Source: Desulfatibacillum aliphaticivorans DSM 15576 (GTDB lineage: Bacteria; Desulfobacterota; Desulfobacteria; Desulfobacterales; Desulfatibacillaceae). From it: DNA of 64,000 nucleotides. The position numbers and the translations under genes were made by a program. Shown piece after piece: positions 17,274 through 27,244 of this stretch. A model generated the notes under the pieces. The model had not been told where the DNA came from. It worked only from the letters and a program-made list of their open reading frames with translations, and did no database searches. How positions within the stretch are numbered: position 1 is the first letter of the stretch; the number at the start of each line of letters is the position of its first letter. The DNA lies in NCBI RefSeq assembly GCF_000429905.1, contig NZ_AUCT01000011.1, forward strand, positions 124,001 through 188,000, in the 5' to 3' direction.

Positions 17274-18095
17274 ATGGAGGGGCTGGCCGGCAAAAGAGTT
17301 TTCATCACCGGAGGTTCAAGCGGGATCGGATTGTGCACGGCGGAATCCCTGGTCAGGGAAGGCGCCAGCGTCTGCCTGTTCGCCCGCAATGAGGAAAAAT
17401 TAAAGGACGCGGCCGAACACGTGGGTTCGCTTTGCCGGGAGGGCTGCAAGGCGGCGTTTTACTCCGTGGACGTTTCGGACAACTCCCAGGTGCGGGAAGT
17501 CATGGACAAGGCGGCGGTGGAGTTTGGAGTCCCGGATATATTGATCAACTGCGCGGGCCGGGCAAAGCCCAGGGTTTTCGAGGAAGTATCCTACGAGCAG
17601 TTCGACGAAACCATGAAAATCAACCTCTACGGCGCAAGGAACGTTATTGCGGCCGTCCTGCCCTACATGCGGGGAAGAGGCGGGCACATCGTCAATACGG
17701 CCTCCGTGGCCGGGCTTATAGGCGTATTCGGCTATACGGACTATTGCGCGTCCAAATTCGGGATTATCGGCTTTTCCGAGGCGCTTCGCAGCGAACTGGA
17801 CGGCCAGGGCATAGGCGTTTCGGTCCTGTGCCCCCCGGACACGGACACTCCAGGGCTTGCGGAGGAGAACCTCACCAAGCCGCTGGAGACCCTGGCCATC
17901 TCGGAAAGCGCCTGCGTGCTGTCAGCCGATAAGGTGGCCCAGGCCTTGATCAACGGCGTCAAAAAGAAAAAATTTCTGATCATACCGGGTTTGGACGGAA
18001 AAATGTCCTGGCTGGCCAAGCGCCTGGCGCCGGGGCTTGTGGACTGGATTATGAAAAGGGCGATTAAAAAAGCCCGGAAAGGTAAACAGCCTTGA
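17274..18095 (+). CDS. Short-chain dehydrogenase, 3-ketodihydrosphingosine-reductase-like
   Basis: A 273-aa classical SDR. The cofactor loop is FITGGSSGIGLCTAES, the NCAG motif is INCAGRAKP, catalytic Ser lies in VNTASVAGLIG, and Tyr-x3-Lys is YTDYCASKF. After the active site the segment PPDTDTPGLAEENLTKP is the kind seen in eukaryotic 3-dehydrosphinganine reductases, unlike most FabG-type SDRs. The C-terminal ~60 residues are basic and hydrophobic and could attach to the membrane. Its position after an acyl-CoA ligase supports a lipid substrate. A serine palmitoyltransferase is not in the window, so sphingolipid synthesis is not established. Confidence 0.87.
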   Translation: MEGLAGKRVFITGGSSGIGLCTAESLVREGASVCLFARNEEKLKDAAEHVGSLCREGCKAAFYSVDVSDNSQVREVMDKAAVEFGVPDILINCAGRAKPRVFEEVSYEQFDETMKINLYGARNVIAAVLPYMRGRGGHIVNTASVAGLIGVFGYTDYCASKFGIIGFSEALRSELDGQGIGVSVLCPPDTDTPGLAEENLTKPLETLAISESACVLSADKVAQALINGVKKKKFLIIPGLDGKMSWLAKRLAPGLVDWIMKRAIKKARKGKQP

Positions 18096-18127
18096 CGCGC
18101 CCAACGTGTAAGATCAAAGCTGCGGCA

Positions 18128-19126
18128 ATGCGGACCTCTCCCTTACGCATTCTGTCCGCCGTTTTTTGCCTGACCGCCGTCCTTTTGTTCCAGGCGTGCT
18201 CCCACCACGTTCCCATCAAACCCGAAACGCCTTTCATCTGCTACCGAGCGGCGGTGCAAAATGGAGACGCCCTGGAACGACTGGCCCCCGTGTTCCAGGC
18301 CTGGGGCGCGGACAAAGCGCATAACAGGATCGGCCGGCCCAAGTCCTTTTTGGACGCAAATAAAAAGCCGCAGGTCTACACGGATTCCGGGGAGCCGGTT
18401 TTTTTCGTCCGGCAAACCCAATTCTCCACATCCAAGGGCGACTACACCAATTTGGTTTATCGGATTCATTTTTCCAAGATTCCCTATTCCCTGATTCCTT
18501 TCACTCTCACGGCCGGTAAAAATGCAGGGCTGCTGGTCGTGATCACCCTGAACCAAGAGGAACGCCCGGTTCTCGTCACTACAGTGCACACCTGCGGCTG
18601 CTACCTTTCCATCATCCCAACAACCCATCTTCCGAAGGAATGCCTGCCGGAGGGTTGGGAAGACGCGCCGCAAAGGGTTTATGGAGAAACCCATCCGGCC
18701 CTGCTGCATTACTCACCGGACCAGGGCCAGCGGCTGCTGATTGAGTTGCGGCCTGAAATTCATCGGGTTATGAACGTTCGCGCGGTTAACGAGCGGGAAT
18801 TGGATGCATGCAACGATTCATTGGAGGAAGCCCCCATCATTGCAGCCGACAGCTTGCGGGAACTGGAGATTGCCGGGGGAGGAAGCGTAAGTTTTTTCCA
18901 TGAAAGCGGGGTGAGGAAAGGGTTTGTAAAAAACTCCGTCAAGCCGTGGGAAAGCCTGCTCATGAGTTGGATGGCTTTGGACTTGTTTGTGGGTTCGGAC
19001 AAGGCGTATTCGGACTCCATGGTCAAGGACAATCCTTTTTACACGAGCTTAAAGCCATGGAACCGGCAAAAGTCCAACATGCTGCGGTTTCCGGACTTTC
19101 TCAGGTTTTGGGGCTATGATTTATAG
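18128..19126 (+). CDS. Hypothetical lipoprotein
   Basis: A 332-aa predicted lipoprotein of no recognised family. From the ATG at 18128 a signal peptide of about 23 residues ends in a lipobox-like LLFQAC, placing the mature N-terminal Cys directly before SHH. The mature part is mixed alpha/beta with HTCGCYL and LPKECLPEGW segments and no repeats. A TTG start at 18092 overlapping the upstream stop is possible, but it would precede the signal peptide with twelve extra residues. It is the last gene of the ligase-SDR-GNAT-SDR run and may be part of that cell-envelope or lipid pathway (inference). Confidence 0.7.
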   Translation: MRTSPLRILSAVFCLTAVLLFQACSHHVPIKPETPFICYRAAVQNGDALERLAPVFQAWGADKAHNRIGRPKSFLDANKKPQVYTDSGEPVFFVRQTQFSTSKGDYTNLVYRIHFSKIPYSLIPFTLTAGKNAGLLVVITLNQEERPVLVTTVHTCGCYLSIIPTTHLPKECLPEGWEDAPQRVYGETHPALLHYSPDQGQRLLIELRPEIHRVMNVRAVNERELDACNDSLEEAPIIAADSLRELEIAGGGSVSFFHESGVRKGFVKNSVKPWESLLMSWMALDLFVGSDKAYSDSMVKDNPFYTSLKPWNRQKSNMLRFPDFLRFWGYDL

Positions 19127-19271
19127 TACGGCAAGCCTTCCGATTTACTCTCATTATTTTCACCTCCGGCTGATCAGGGAATTGACATCGAGGCCAAACC
19201 TTGTTTAGTCTTGCTCGGGATATTTTACACTGCGACAACATGGCATTAGGGAATTGGGGGGACAAAAACAA

Positions 19272-21185
<1,914 letters not shown>

Positions 21186-22206
21186 TGTCTGTCCATAAAT
21201 CCTGGATTTCCCAGGCTGGATAGGACTTTGATCAGCATTCGTTCTTTTTCCGCTGGCCGTCGTAGCCACGCACTGTGATTTTCATGTCCCAAAGCTATAG
21301 ATCGCAGGTTTTCGGGCGCACCTGCCCTGTGGAAGATGATTCCTGCAATCCAGATGCCGGTTTAAGCTGCTTGTTTTTTCAACTCTGCCCTTGCCAGGGT
21401 GAGCAAGTTCGCCGCCGTCACCGACGGCCCAGACATAACTTTGAAAGAACTCCCATCCTTTCCAGGTGCAGCGCCCCAATCCAAAACTGCGCTTGAGCCA
21501 GGATATTCCGGACTCGATGCCTGCACGGAATTTCCTGAGTCTTTTGTGTACGTACTCGCTGAGGCGCATGTCCGCCACTTTGATGCCGCGCCTTTTGGCG
21601 AAACAAAGGTCCTTCACGCCCCTTTTTTTTGGCCTCATCGACATTGTCCGTAGATGCAAAACCGCCGTCAAATCCATGCCGTTTGAATAATCATCCTTCC
21701 TTAGCGCCTGGTGAATGCAAATTTTTTGCAAAAAAACGTAACCCGTGAAAACAGGCTGACGACTCATTGAACAGAAGGCCTATCCGGATTCAGGTTTTCA
21801 GGGTCTGGTTCCTTTCAGCCGGATGATTTGGCTGCTCCGGCGGGAAATTTGCAAGGCAGGCATGCAGCCATTGCGGCCGAGCAAAAATAATGGCGTTACT
21901 TTAGCTGGTTTAGGCGCCCGGGCTTCCTTTGCCAAGGGATGTGCGCAACCATTAACGCGTGCAATTTTCAGTTCCCTGTCCCCACCCAGGATGTGTGGGA
22001 GCCCGGGCGATAACCAAGGAAAATCATGTGTGGTATAGAACCGGAAGCATTGCTGCATGCGGGGTTTTTCTCCGGTGCGGAAAGGGCTGTGTGGGCGGCA
22101 GGCGGTTATTGTGTTAAAATCGGCATCCACAGAGTGTGAGACGCAAACAGCTTTAGGAGGCGGGCCGAAGTCCAGACCCGCCCCAGGGGCGTCAGGAGGC
22201 CGAATC
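21186..22206. other. Intergenic region with an IS remnant, otherwise no gene
   Basis: Apart from the degenerate transposase (21362-21720), I see no plausible gene. Short frames between 21720 and 22206 lack ribosome sites. Two AGGAGG runs lie near the end (22155-22160 and 22194-22199); the second is placed for translation of the sigma factor. Confidence 0.6.
21362..21720 (-). pseudogene. Transposase remnant (DDE family, 3' end only, frameshifted)
   Basis: Read on the minus strand, three frames joined give a transposase C-terminus. GFDGGFASTDNVDEAKKKG (around 21680-21625) is followed by a frame change at a run of eight A residues. KDLCFAKRRGIKVADM and FRAGIESGISWLKRSFGL follow, then SYVWA, a second frame change near 21428, then VTAANLLTLARAELKKQAA and a TAA at 21364-21362. 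The FRAGIE...LKR.FGL layout is typical of DDE transposases of IS elements that I cannot assign to one family. No N-terminal half or inverted repeats are seen. Confidence 0.75.
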
Positions 22207-22779
22207 ATTACCGACGAAGCCCGCATCATTGAAAGAATACTGAATGGGGATGCGAATTCCTTTGAGCATCTGCTTGAGGCCCACTCCCACGTGGTGGCGA
22301 GCATCGTGCGCCGCCGTGTGCCCGAGGACCAGGTGGAGGACGTAGCCCAGGAAGTATTCATCAAAGCGTATAAATCCTTGGCCAACCTGAAAAACAGGGA
22401 TGGTTTCAGGCCATGGGTTTCGTCCATTGCGGTCAAGACCTGTTGCGACTTTTGGCGAAAGCGCTATAAATCCAAGGAGGTCGCCATGACCGCCCTGGCG
22501 CGGGAGCATCACGACTGGCTGGACAAGATCTATGCGGAGGAATCCACAGCCGACTTTGAAAGCCTGTGCGCCCAAAAGGAAGCCAGGGAGGTGCTGGACG
22601 CCGCACTGGCCCGTTTATCCCCCAAAGACCGCATGGTAGTGGAGCTTGTCTACCTGGAGGGGATGACCGGGCGGGAAGCGGCCAAAATCCTTAAATGGAC
22701 GACGGCCAATGTGAAAGTCAGATGTTACAGGGCCAGAAAAAAATTGGAAAACGTTTTGCTGGAAAGGCATAACGGATAA
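22207..22779 (+). CDS. ECF-type RNA polymerase sigma factor
   Basis: A protein of about 190 aa. Region 2 runs from LLEAHSHVVASIVRRRVP through VEDVAQEVFIKAYKSL and FRPWVSSIAVKTCCDFWRKR. Region 4 is LDAALARLSPKDRMVVELV to GREAAKILKWTTANVKVRCY. The conserved region begins at ITDEARIIERIL, where no ATG exists. AGGAGG (22194-22199) is seven bases before an in-frame ATT (22207), the best-placed start; in-frame GTG at 22111 and ATG at 22057 are alternatives but would add residues without conserved character. The next two genes encode a probable anti-sigma factor and a Spy-like periplasmic protein. Confidence 0.85.
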   Translation: MTDEARIIERILNGDANSFEHLLEAHSHVVASIVRRRVPEDQVEDVAQEVFIKAYKSLANLKNRDGFRPWVSSIAVKTCCDFWRKRYKSKEVAMTALAREHHDWLDKIYAEESTADFESLCAQKEAREVLDAALARLSPKDRMVVELVYLEGMTGREAAKILKWTTANVKVRCYRARKKLENVLLERHNG

Positions 22780-22791
22780 GCAGGAGGCGGT

Positions 22792-23121
22792 ATGGAACAG
22801 AAAAACAAGGATTGGGAAAAGACAAGATCCATCCTATCCGCTGTACACCGGAACAGGGAGGAGGCCGCCCTTAGCCCGCAGTGGCAAAGCCGGGTTATGG
22901 ACGCCGTTAGAACATTGCCCCGCAAGGAGGCGGTGGAAGAACGGCCCTCCGTGATGCTGGAACGCATGGTCTGGCGCTTTGCCCCGGTGGCCTGCGTTCT
23001 GATTGCGGCCATGACGTTGGTTCTGTTAAGCCAGGATTTTACCCCCCAATACGGGTTGGTGGAAGCCATGATGGACGACTCCCTGGGTAACTTGCTGGTC
23101 CAGACCATACAAATGCAATAA
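22792..23121 (+). CDS. Small single-span membrane protein, probable anti-sigma factor
   Basis: A 109-aa protein with a charged cytoplasmic N-terminal part (about 1-65), one membrane helix (about 66-83, WRFAPVACVLIAAMTLVLL) and a short outer tail. There is no zinc-binding anti-sigma motif. The assignment rests on topology and on its place 12 bp after an ECF sigma gene and just before a Spy/CnrX-like gene. GGAGG precedes the ATG. Function is inferred, not recognised from family similarity. Confidence 0.65.
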   Translation: MEQKNKDWEKTRSILSAVHRNREEAALSPQWQSRVMDAVRTLPRKEAVEERPSVMLERMVWRFAPVACVLIAAMTLVLLSQDFTPQYGLVEAMMDDSLGNLLVQTIQMQ

Positions 23122-23134
23122 CAGGATAAGGATT

Positions 23135-23749
23135 ATGAAACCGATAAAACTGTATGCCGGGCTTTTCCTGGTTTTCTTCCTGGGAGCCCTAGCAGGAGGG
23201 CTTGGCATGGGCATGTACCAGAAACACCAGCGGGCTTCGTTTTTTGAGGAACGCCAGGGCAAGCACCTGAAATTCGTATTAGAGCGCTTGACCGAGGATC
23301 TGGACCTGACTCAGGAGCAGCAGATCCGGATTAAAAGCATTCTGGAGGATTTCCGGAAAAACATGATGAACCTGCAAAAGAAGCATTTTCCCGAGATTGA
23401 CGCCCTGTTCAAGGAGCATCGCGTTCAAATCAGCAAAGTGCTTAATGAAGAGCAAAGGAGAAAGTTTGAAGAAATCGAAAAGCGCATGATGCGCAGGCCG
23501 CCTCCAGGCCCTCCGGGCAAGGGCGGCCCCAAACCTCCGCCGGGAGATCGCCCTGAGTTTTCAGGCGACAGGCCCCAGCCTCCCAGGGACGGGATGCAGC
23601 CTCCGGGCGACAGGCCCAAGCCTCCCAGGGGAGGTTTTCAACCTCCCGGGGACGGGCCTCAACCGCCGGACGGAGGGCCTCAGCCTCCTCTCGAGGACGC
23701 ACAGGAGCCGGAGGATCAACCCGACGCTCCGCCCGCTTCTGAGGAATAG
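23135..23749 (+). CDS. Spy/CpxP/CnrX-like periplasmic protein with Pro-rich tail
   Basis: A 204-aa protein. It has an N-terminal signal anchor (about 5-28), then a helical region (about 40-125) with two LTEDLDLTQEQQIRIKSIL-type motifs as in ZraP/CnrX/Spy proteins. A tail of about 80 residues follows, built from PP-G-D-x-P-x-PP repeats, extended and probably unfolded. Members of the fold sense metals or chaperone periplasmic proteins; no Met/His-rich metal tail is visible here. It ends the sigma/anti-sigma operon and is followed by a strong terminator. A role as periplasmic sensor feeding the ECF sigma factor, as in CnrYXH, is inference. Confidence 0.75.
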   Translation: MKPIKLYAGLFLVFFLGALAGGLGMGMYQKHQRASFFEERQGKHLKFVLERLTEDLDLTQEQQIRIKSILEDFRKNMMNLQKKHFPEIDALFKEHRVQISKVLNEEQRRKFEEIEKRMMRRPPPGPPGKGGPKPPPGDRPEFSGDRPQPPRDGMQPPGDRPKPPRGGFQPPGDGPQPPDGGPQPPLEDAQEPEDQPDAPPASEE

Positions 23750-23760
23750 AATCGATCAAA

Positions 23761-23796
23761 ACGGGCTTCCGCAAAACGCGGAGGCCCGTTTTTTTT
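23761..23796 (+). terminator. Rho-independent terminator of the sigma-factor operon
   Basis: ACGGGCTTCCGC (23761-23772) pairs with GCGGAGGCCCGT (23778-23789, one wobble-like mismatch) and is followed by eight T residues. It lies 11 bp after the stop of the Pro-rich protein. Confidence 0.9.
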
Positions 23797-23830
23797 GCAC
23801 GCCTTAAAAAGCATCCTAAACAACAAGGCT

Positions 23831-23955
23831 TATTGAAATCCATAAATTTCAAATAGTTCCGTATGCATTCCCACGCGAAGCATGGGAACGAGTCTTTGGA
23901 CGCCGCTTTCGCCCGCCGTCCTACTAAGACTCCTGCAATCTCTCCCGGCCGCGCC
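23831..23955. repeat. Dispersed repeat family B, copy 1
   Basis: About 125 bp beginning TTGAAATCCATAAATTTC and containing GCATTCCCACGCGAAGCAT and GGGAACGAGTCTTT. A clearly related copy is at 30831-30953, with scattered substitutions and the same length. No coding capacity is evident. Confidence 0.75.
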
Positions 23956-24006
23956 TTTTGTTGCTAAAGCAACACGGCGCCATACTGCCGTTGCCTGGGC
24001 CGCCCT

Positions 24007-24166
24007 GCGAGGAGACCTCGCAACTACAGCACGCGGGGACCGTGAAACTGCAACGAGGAGACCTCGCAACTACAGCACGCGGGGACCGTGAAACTGCAAC
24101 GAGGAGACCTCGCAACTACAGGGCGCGGCAAGCAGCGCCCCTACGGCGCGGAAACCGCGCAACTAC
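24007..24166. repeat. Tandem hairpin-plus-ACTAC repeats (family C), locus 1
   Basis: A 46-bp unit starting GAGGAGACCTCGCAACTAC occurs at 24009-24054 and 24055-24100, with a third partial unit from 24101. A further hairpin GCGCGGAAACCGCGC plus AACTAC follows at 24146-24166. Each hairpin has the form GCG-N-GG-loop-CC-N'-CGC followed by ACTAC, where N and N' stay complementary. Confidence 0.8.
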
Positions 24167-24280
24167 GAAAAAACGGTTTCGAATAAGGCTTTTCGGCCGC
24201 AGAACATCTCCGATATTTACAAACCTTCTGGCCGCCCTTATTGGCCTTACGGCCCCCGGCATTGCATGCCGCGGCTGGCC
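24146..24280. repeat. Dispersed repeat family C core, copy 1
   Basis: About 135 bp from the last hairpin through AACGGTTTCGAATAAGGC, TTTTCGGCCGCA and GGCCCCCGGCATTGCATGCC. It is repeated nearly unchanged at 38131-38265. No open frame is shared between the copies. The rest of 24281-24408 holds no gene I can support. Confidence 0.8.
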
Positions 24281-24408
24281 GGATCATGGCGCAGAATAAT
24301 TTGAACCTGATTTGTAGTTGCAGGGATCGCTCTGCACAGGTCGCACGCAGCGCGTCCCATGGGCGCCCGGACCTCAAACATCAAAAGCAAGTTTGATCCC
24401 AGTCTTGC

Positions 24409-27006
24409 TTAGGAGTCCAGGACCTTGCGGAGGGAGCTTGCCATGACGTGCATGGAAATGGGTTTGATGAGGAATTCGGTGAGGCCGAAGTCCCGGATTC
24501 TTTCGTCGGAAATTTGGTCGCTGAATCCGGTGCACAGCAGGATGGGCATGTCGGGTCTGATCTCCCGTATTTTTACGGCAAGCTCAAAACCGGTCATGTG
24601 GGGCATGGTCATGTCGGTCAGCAAAAGGTCATGGGCGCGGGGAGCGTCTTTGAAGGCCTCCAGCGCTTCCTGGGAGGATTGGAACGGAGTCACCTTGTAG
24701 CCCAGCTTCTTCAGCATGCGATGGGTCATGTCCAGGATAGCCTCTTCATCCTCCACCAGCATAATCCGTTCGTCGCCTTTTTGCATTAAGGCGCTGGGAA
24801 TGAAAGGAACGTCCCGGGTCTGGCTTTCCATAACCGGAATAAACACGTCGAACACCGTGCCCCGGCCTGGCGAGCTTTGCACCCGGATCTCCCCCCGGTG
24901 CTTGGTTACGATGGCGTGAGCCACGGCCAGGCCCATGCCTGTGCCCTCCCCTATGGGCTTGGTGGTGAAGTAGGGCTCAAAAATGCGTTCCTGGATTTCC
25001 GGCGGCATGCCCTCGCCTGTGTCGCTGATGGACAGCCAGGCGTACCGGCCCGATTGGATGGATGATGCGGGGGACAAGTCCTTCTCTTTCAGTTGGGTCT
25101 CCTTAAGAGTCACCTCCAGCACTCCGCCGGTCTGGCGCATGACCTGATAGGCGTTGGTGCACAGGTTCATGACCACCTGGTGCATCTGGGTGGGATCGGC
25201 CATGACCGAGCCGCAACTCAGGTCAATGTCCTTGTGAATCTGAATGGTGGCGGGCAGGGTGGCCCGAATCAGGTTCAGGACGTCCGAGACGATGGGCGCC
25301 AGGGCCACCAGTTGGGGCTTTTCCTCGGACTTGCGGCTGAAGGTAAGAATCTGGCTGACCAGTTCCTTGGCCCTGCGGGCGGCCTTCAGCACTTCGCTCA
25401 AATCCCGGACCGCGGCTTTGTCGCCCTTCAGGGTGTCGCGAAGCATTTCCGTGTATCCAATGATTGGGGACAGAATATTGTTGAAGTCGTGGGCGATTCC
25501 GCCGGCCAGGGTGCCGATGGCCTCCATTTTGTGGGACTGACGCAGTTGGCGCTCCAAACGGAGCTTTTCCATTTCCGCAAATTTGCGTTCGGTCACGTCT
25601 TCCACAAAGCACTGGAATCCGATGGGCGTCCTTTTGTCGTCTTGGGAATATCCCATCAGCATTTCCGAGGTGACCACGATCCACATTATCTTCCCCACGG
25701 AATCTCGAATGCGCGCCTGCAGATAAGGAGTGGTGCGAACGCCTGATGCAGCGTCCTCCATGGCGCGGATGATTTTAGGCAAATCCTCGGGGTGGACGAT
25801 CTGGTAAAACTGCCGCCCCAGCATGTCCGCGCTCCGGTAGCCGGTCATCTGCAGGACTTTTTTGTTCATGTAGGTGAACTTGCCGTGCAAGTCCACGGTA
25901 AACATGCCCACCGGGGCCTTTTCCACAAATTCACGAAACCGCTCCTCGCTTTTCCGGAGGGCGGCTTCCGCGCCTTTTCTGTCTGAAATGTCGCGGGAGG
26001 AGCCGATGAACCCGGCGGGATTCCCATTGTCGTCCAGGTACAGGCTGGCGACGGTTTCCACCCAGACGGAGCCGCCGTTCTTGTGCAGCATTTCCGTTTC
26101 CAGGGCCACTGACTGGGTGAATTTTCTCTCGGCCAGACGGGTCAACACGCTCACGGCGTTGTTCAGGCTATCGGCGATCATCATGCTTTCAATGGACTTG
26201 TCCGCCAGCTCCTCAGGCGTAAACCCTTGCAACAGACGGATTCCCGGGCTTACGTACGTCAAACGGAAATCCAGGTCCGTGGTCCAGATGACGTCCTTCA
26301 TGTTCCTGGTCAACAGCTCGTACAAAGACTGGCTTTTTCGTAAAGCCTCCTCCACCTGGATGCGCAGGGAGATGCTGTTCTTTAAAAAAACCTTTTCCTC
26401 CAAAAGTTTGCGATGCTGCTCCTCCATTTCCGTTTGATACCAATAGCGCGAGAGCTCCGAGGCGCAGGAAATCGCGCTAATAATGACAAAGCAAAGAAAA
26501 AAACGCAGCAAAAAGCCTTCGGTGTATTGGTGGGAATTCAGCAGATTCCAGGGATCCAGCATGATCCAGGTAATCAGCGCCAGGGATCCAAGCGTCCAGA
26601 GCAAGCCCTCGCCTCTTCCGGACAAAAAGAAAAAGGTGGGAGGCAGAATCAAAGCCCATAAGGCCATGGCGCCCTGGTCTCCCCCGTTCCAAGCCGCCTC
26701 TCCGAACAGAACCAGCAAGAGGACGAAAACAGTTCTGTATATAAGGGCCTTTTTTGCAGGCCGGTTGATAAAAAACAGGCCAAGAAAACATCCGGTCACA
26801 GCGGCTAAAGCGGGCAAAGCGGCATTGTAGGCGCCGTTTAAAAGATCCTGAATTCCAAAACCCAGCACAACCCCGCCTGCGGCTATAAGAAACACCACCA
26901 AAAACAGCTTGATTCTGGCCTGGGAGTAATTGGTCTCCCATTCCAAGGAGGTTGGCAGTATCCTTTGAAAAAAGGTTTGAATCTTTTTTCCCGCAAGACG
27001 GATCAT
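24409..27006 (-). CDS. PAS-domain hybrid sensor histidine kinase with receiver
   Basis: About 865 aa from the ATG at 27006 (an ATG at 27018 is equally possible; neither has a strong ribosome site). Order of domains: a membrane region of about six helices (about 25-195), coiled coil, two PAS/PAC modules (about 245-360 and 365-490, each with its YVSPG or YMNKK core), HisKA with H506 in GIAHDFNNIL, HATPase with NLCTNAYQVM, DTGEGMP and GEGTGMGLAV, and a C-terminal receiver with D798 in LLLTDMTMP. It is divergent from the ABC transporter genes at 27245. No output DNA-binding domain is present and the signal is unknown. Confidence 0.9.
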   Translation of the reverse strand: MIRLAGKKIQTFFQRILPTSLEWETNYSQARIKLFLVVFLIAAGGVVLGFGIQDLLNGAYNAALPALAAVTGCFLGLFFINRPAKKALIYRTVFVLLLVLFGEAAWNGGDQGAMALWALILPPTFFFLSGRGEGLLWTLGSLALITWIMLDPWNLLNSHQYTEGFLLRFFLCFVIISAISCASELSRYWYQTEMEEQHRKLLEEKVFLKNSISLRIQVEEALRKSQSLYELLTRNMKDVIWTTDLDFRLTYVSPGIRLLQGFTPEELADKSIESMMIADSLNNAVSVLTRLAERKFTQSVALETEMLHKNGGSVWVETVASLYLDDNGNPAGFIGSSRDISDRKGAEAALRKSEERFREFVEKAPVGMFTVDLHGKFTYMNKKVLQMTGYRSADMLGRQFYQIVHPEDLPKIIRAMEDAASGVRTTPYLQARIRDSVGKIMWIVVTSEMLMGYSQDDKRTPIGFQCFVEDVTERKFAEMEKLRLERQLRQSHKMEAIGTLAGGIAHDFNNILSPIIGYTEMLRDTLKGDKAAVRDLSEVLKAARRAKELVSQILTFSRKSEEKPQLVALAPIVSDVLNLIRATLPATIQIHKDIDLSCGSVMADPTQMHQVVMNLCTNAYQVMRQTGGVLEVTLKETQLKEKDLSPASSIQSGRYAWLSISDTGEGMPPEIQERIFEPYFTTKPIGEGTGMGLAVAHAIVTKHRGEIRVQSSPGRGTVFDVFIPVMESQTRDVPFIPSALMQKGDERIMLVEDEEAILDMTHRMLKKLGYKVTPFQSSQEALEAFKDAPRAHDLLLTDMTMPHMTGFELAVKIREIRPDMPILLCTGFSDQISDERIRDFGLTEFLIKPISMHVMASSLRKVLDS

Positions 27007-27244
27007 AAACGGTCCCATGTCACGAATGAAGGGGCTTGGCCGGATACCCGAAAGAACAATTTGGGGCGGAGGCGCCCTGCCGCATGACGCATTGATTTTT
27101 GATATTTTGGGGGCAATCTTAAAATCGGCGATTTTAGACTGGGTAATTATAGCACACACCCCGCCCCAGGCAAAGCAGGGGTGGCGAAAGAAAACGCTCT
27201 GTGTTAAAACTCCGTTCGCAAGCGGTAAAAAGATGAGGATCGCC

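Noticed and set aside
21623..21630. Programmed -1 frameshift making a functional transposase
   Set aside because: A second, unrelated frame change and the absence of the 5' half show that the gene is dead.
24009..24120. CRISPR-like tandem repeats here and at 38029-38151
   Set aside because: Units abut directly or share identical linkers; there are no unique spacers of constant length and no cas genes nearby.
24170..24190. GGTTTCGAAT string resembling a tRNA T-loop
   Set aside because: No acceptor stem or anticodon arm can be built around it; the same string recurs in the second copy of the repeat.
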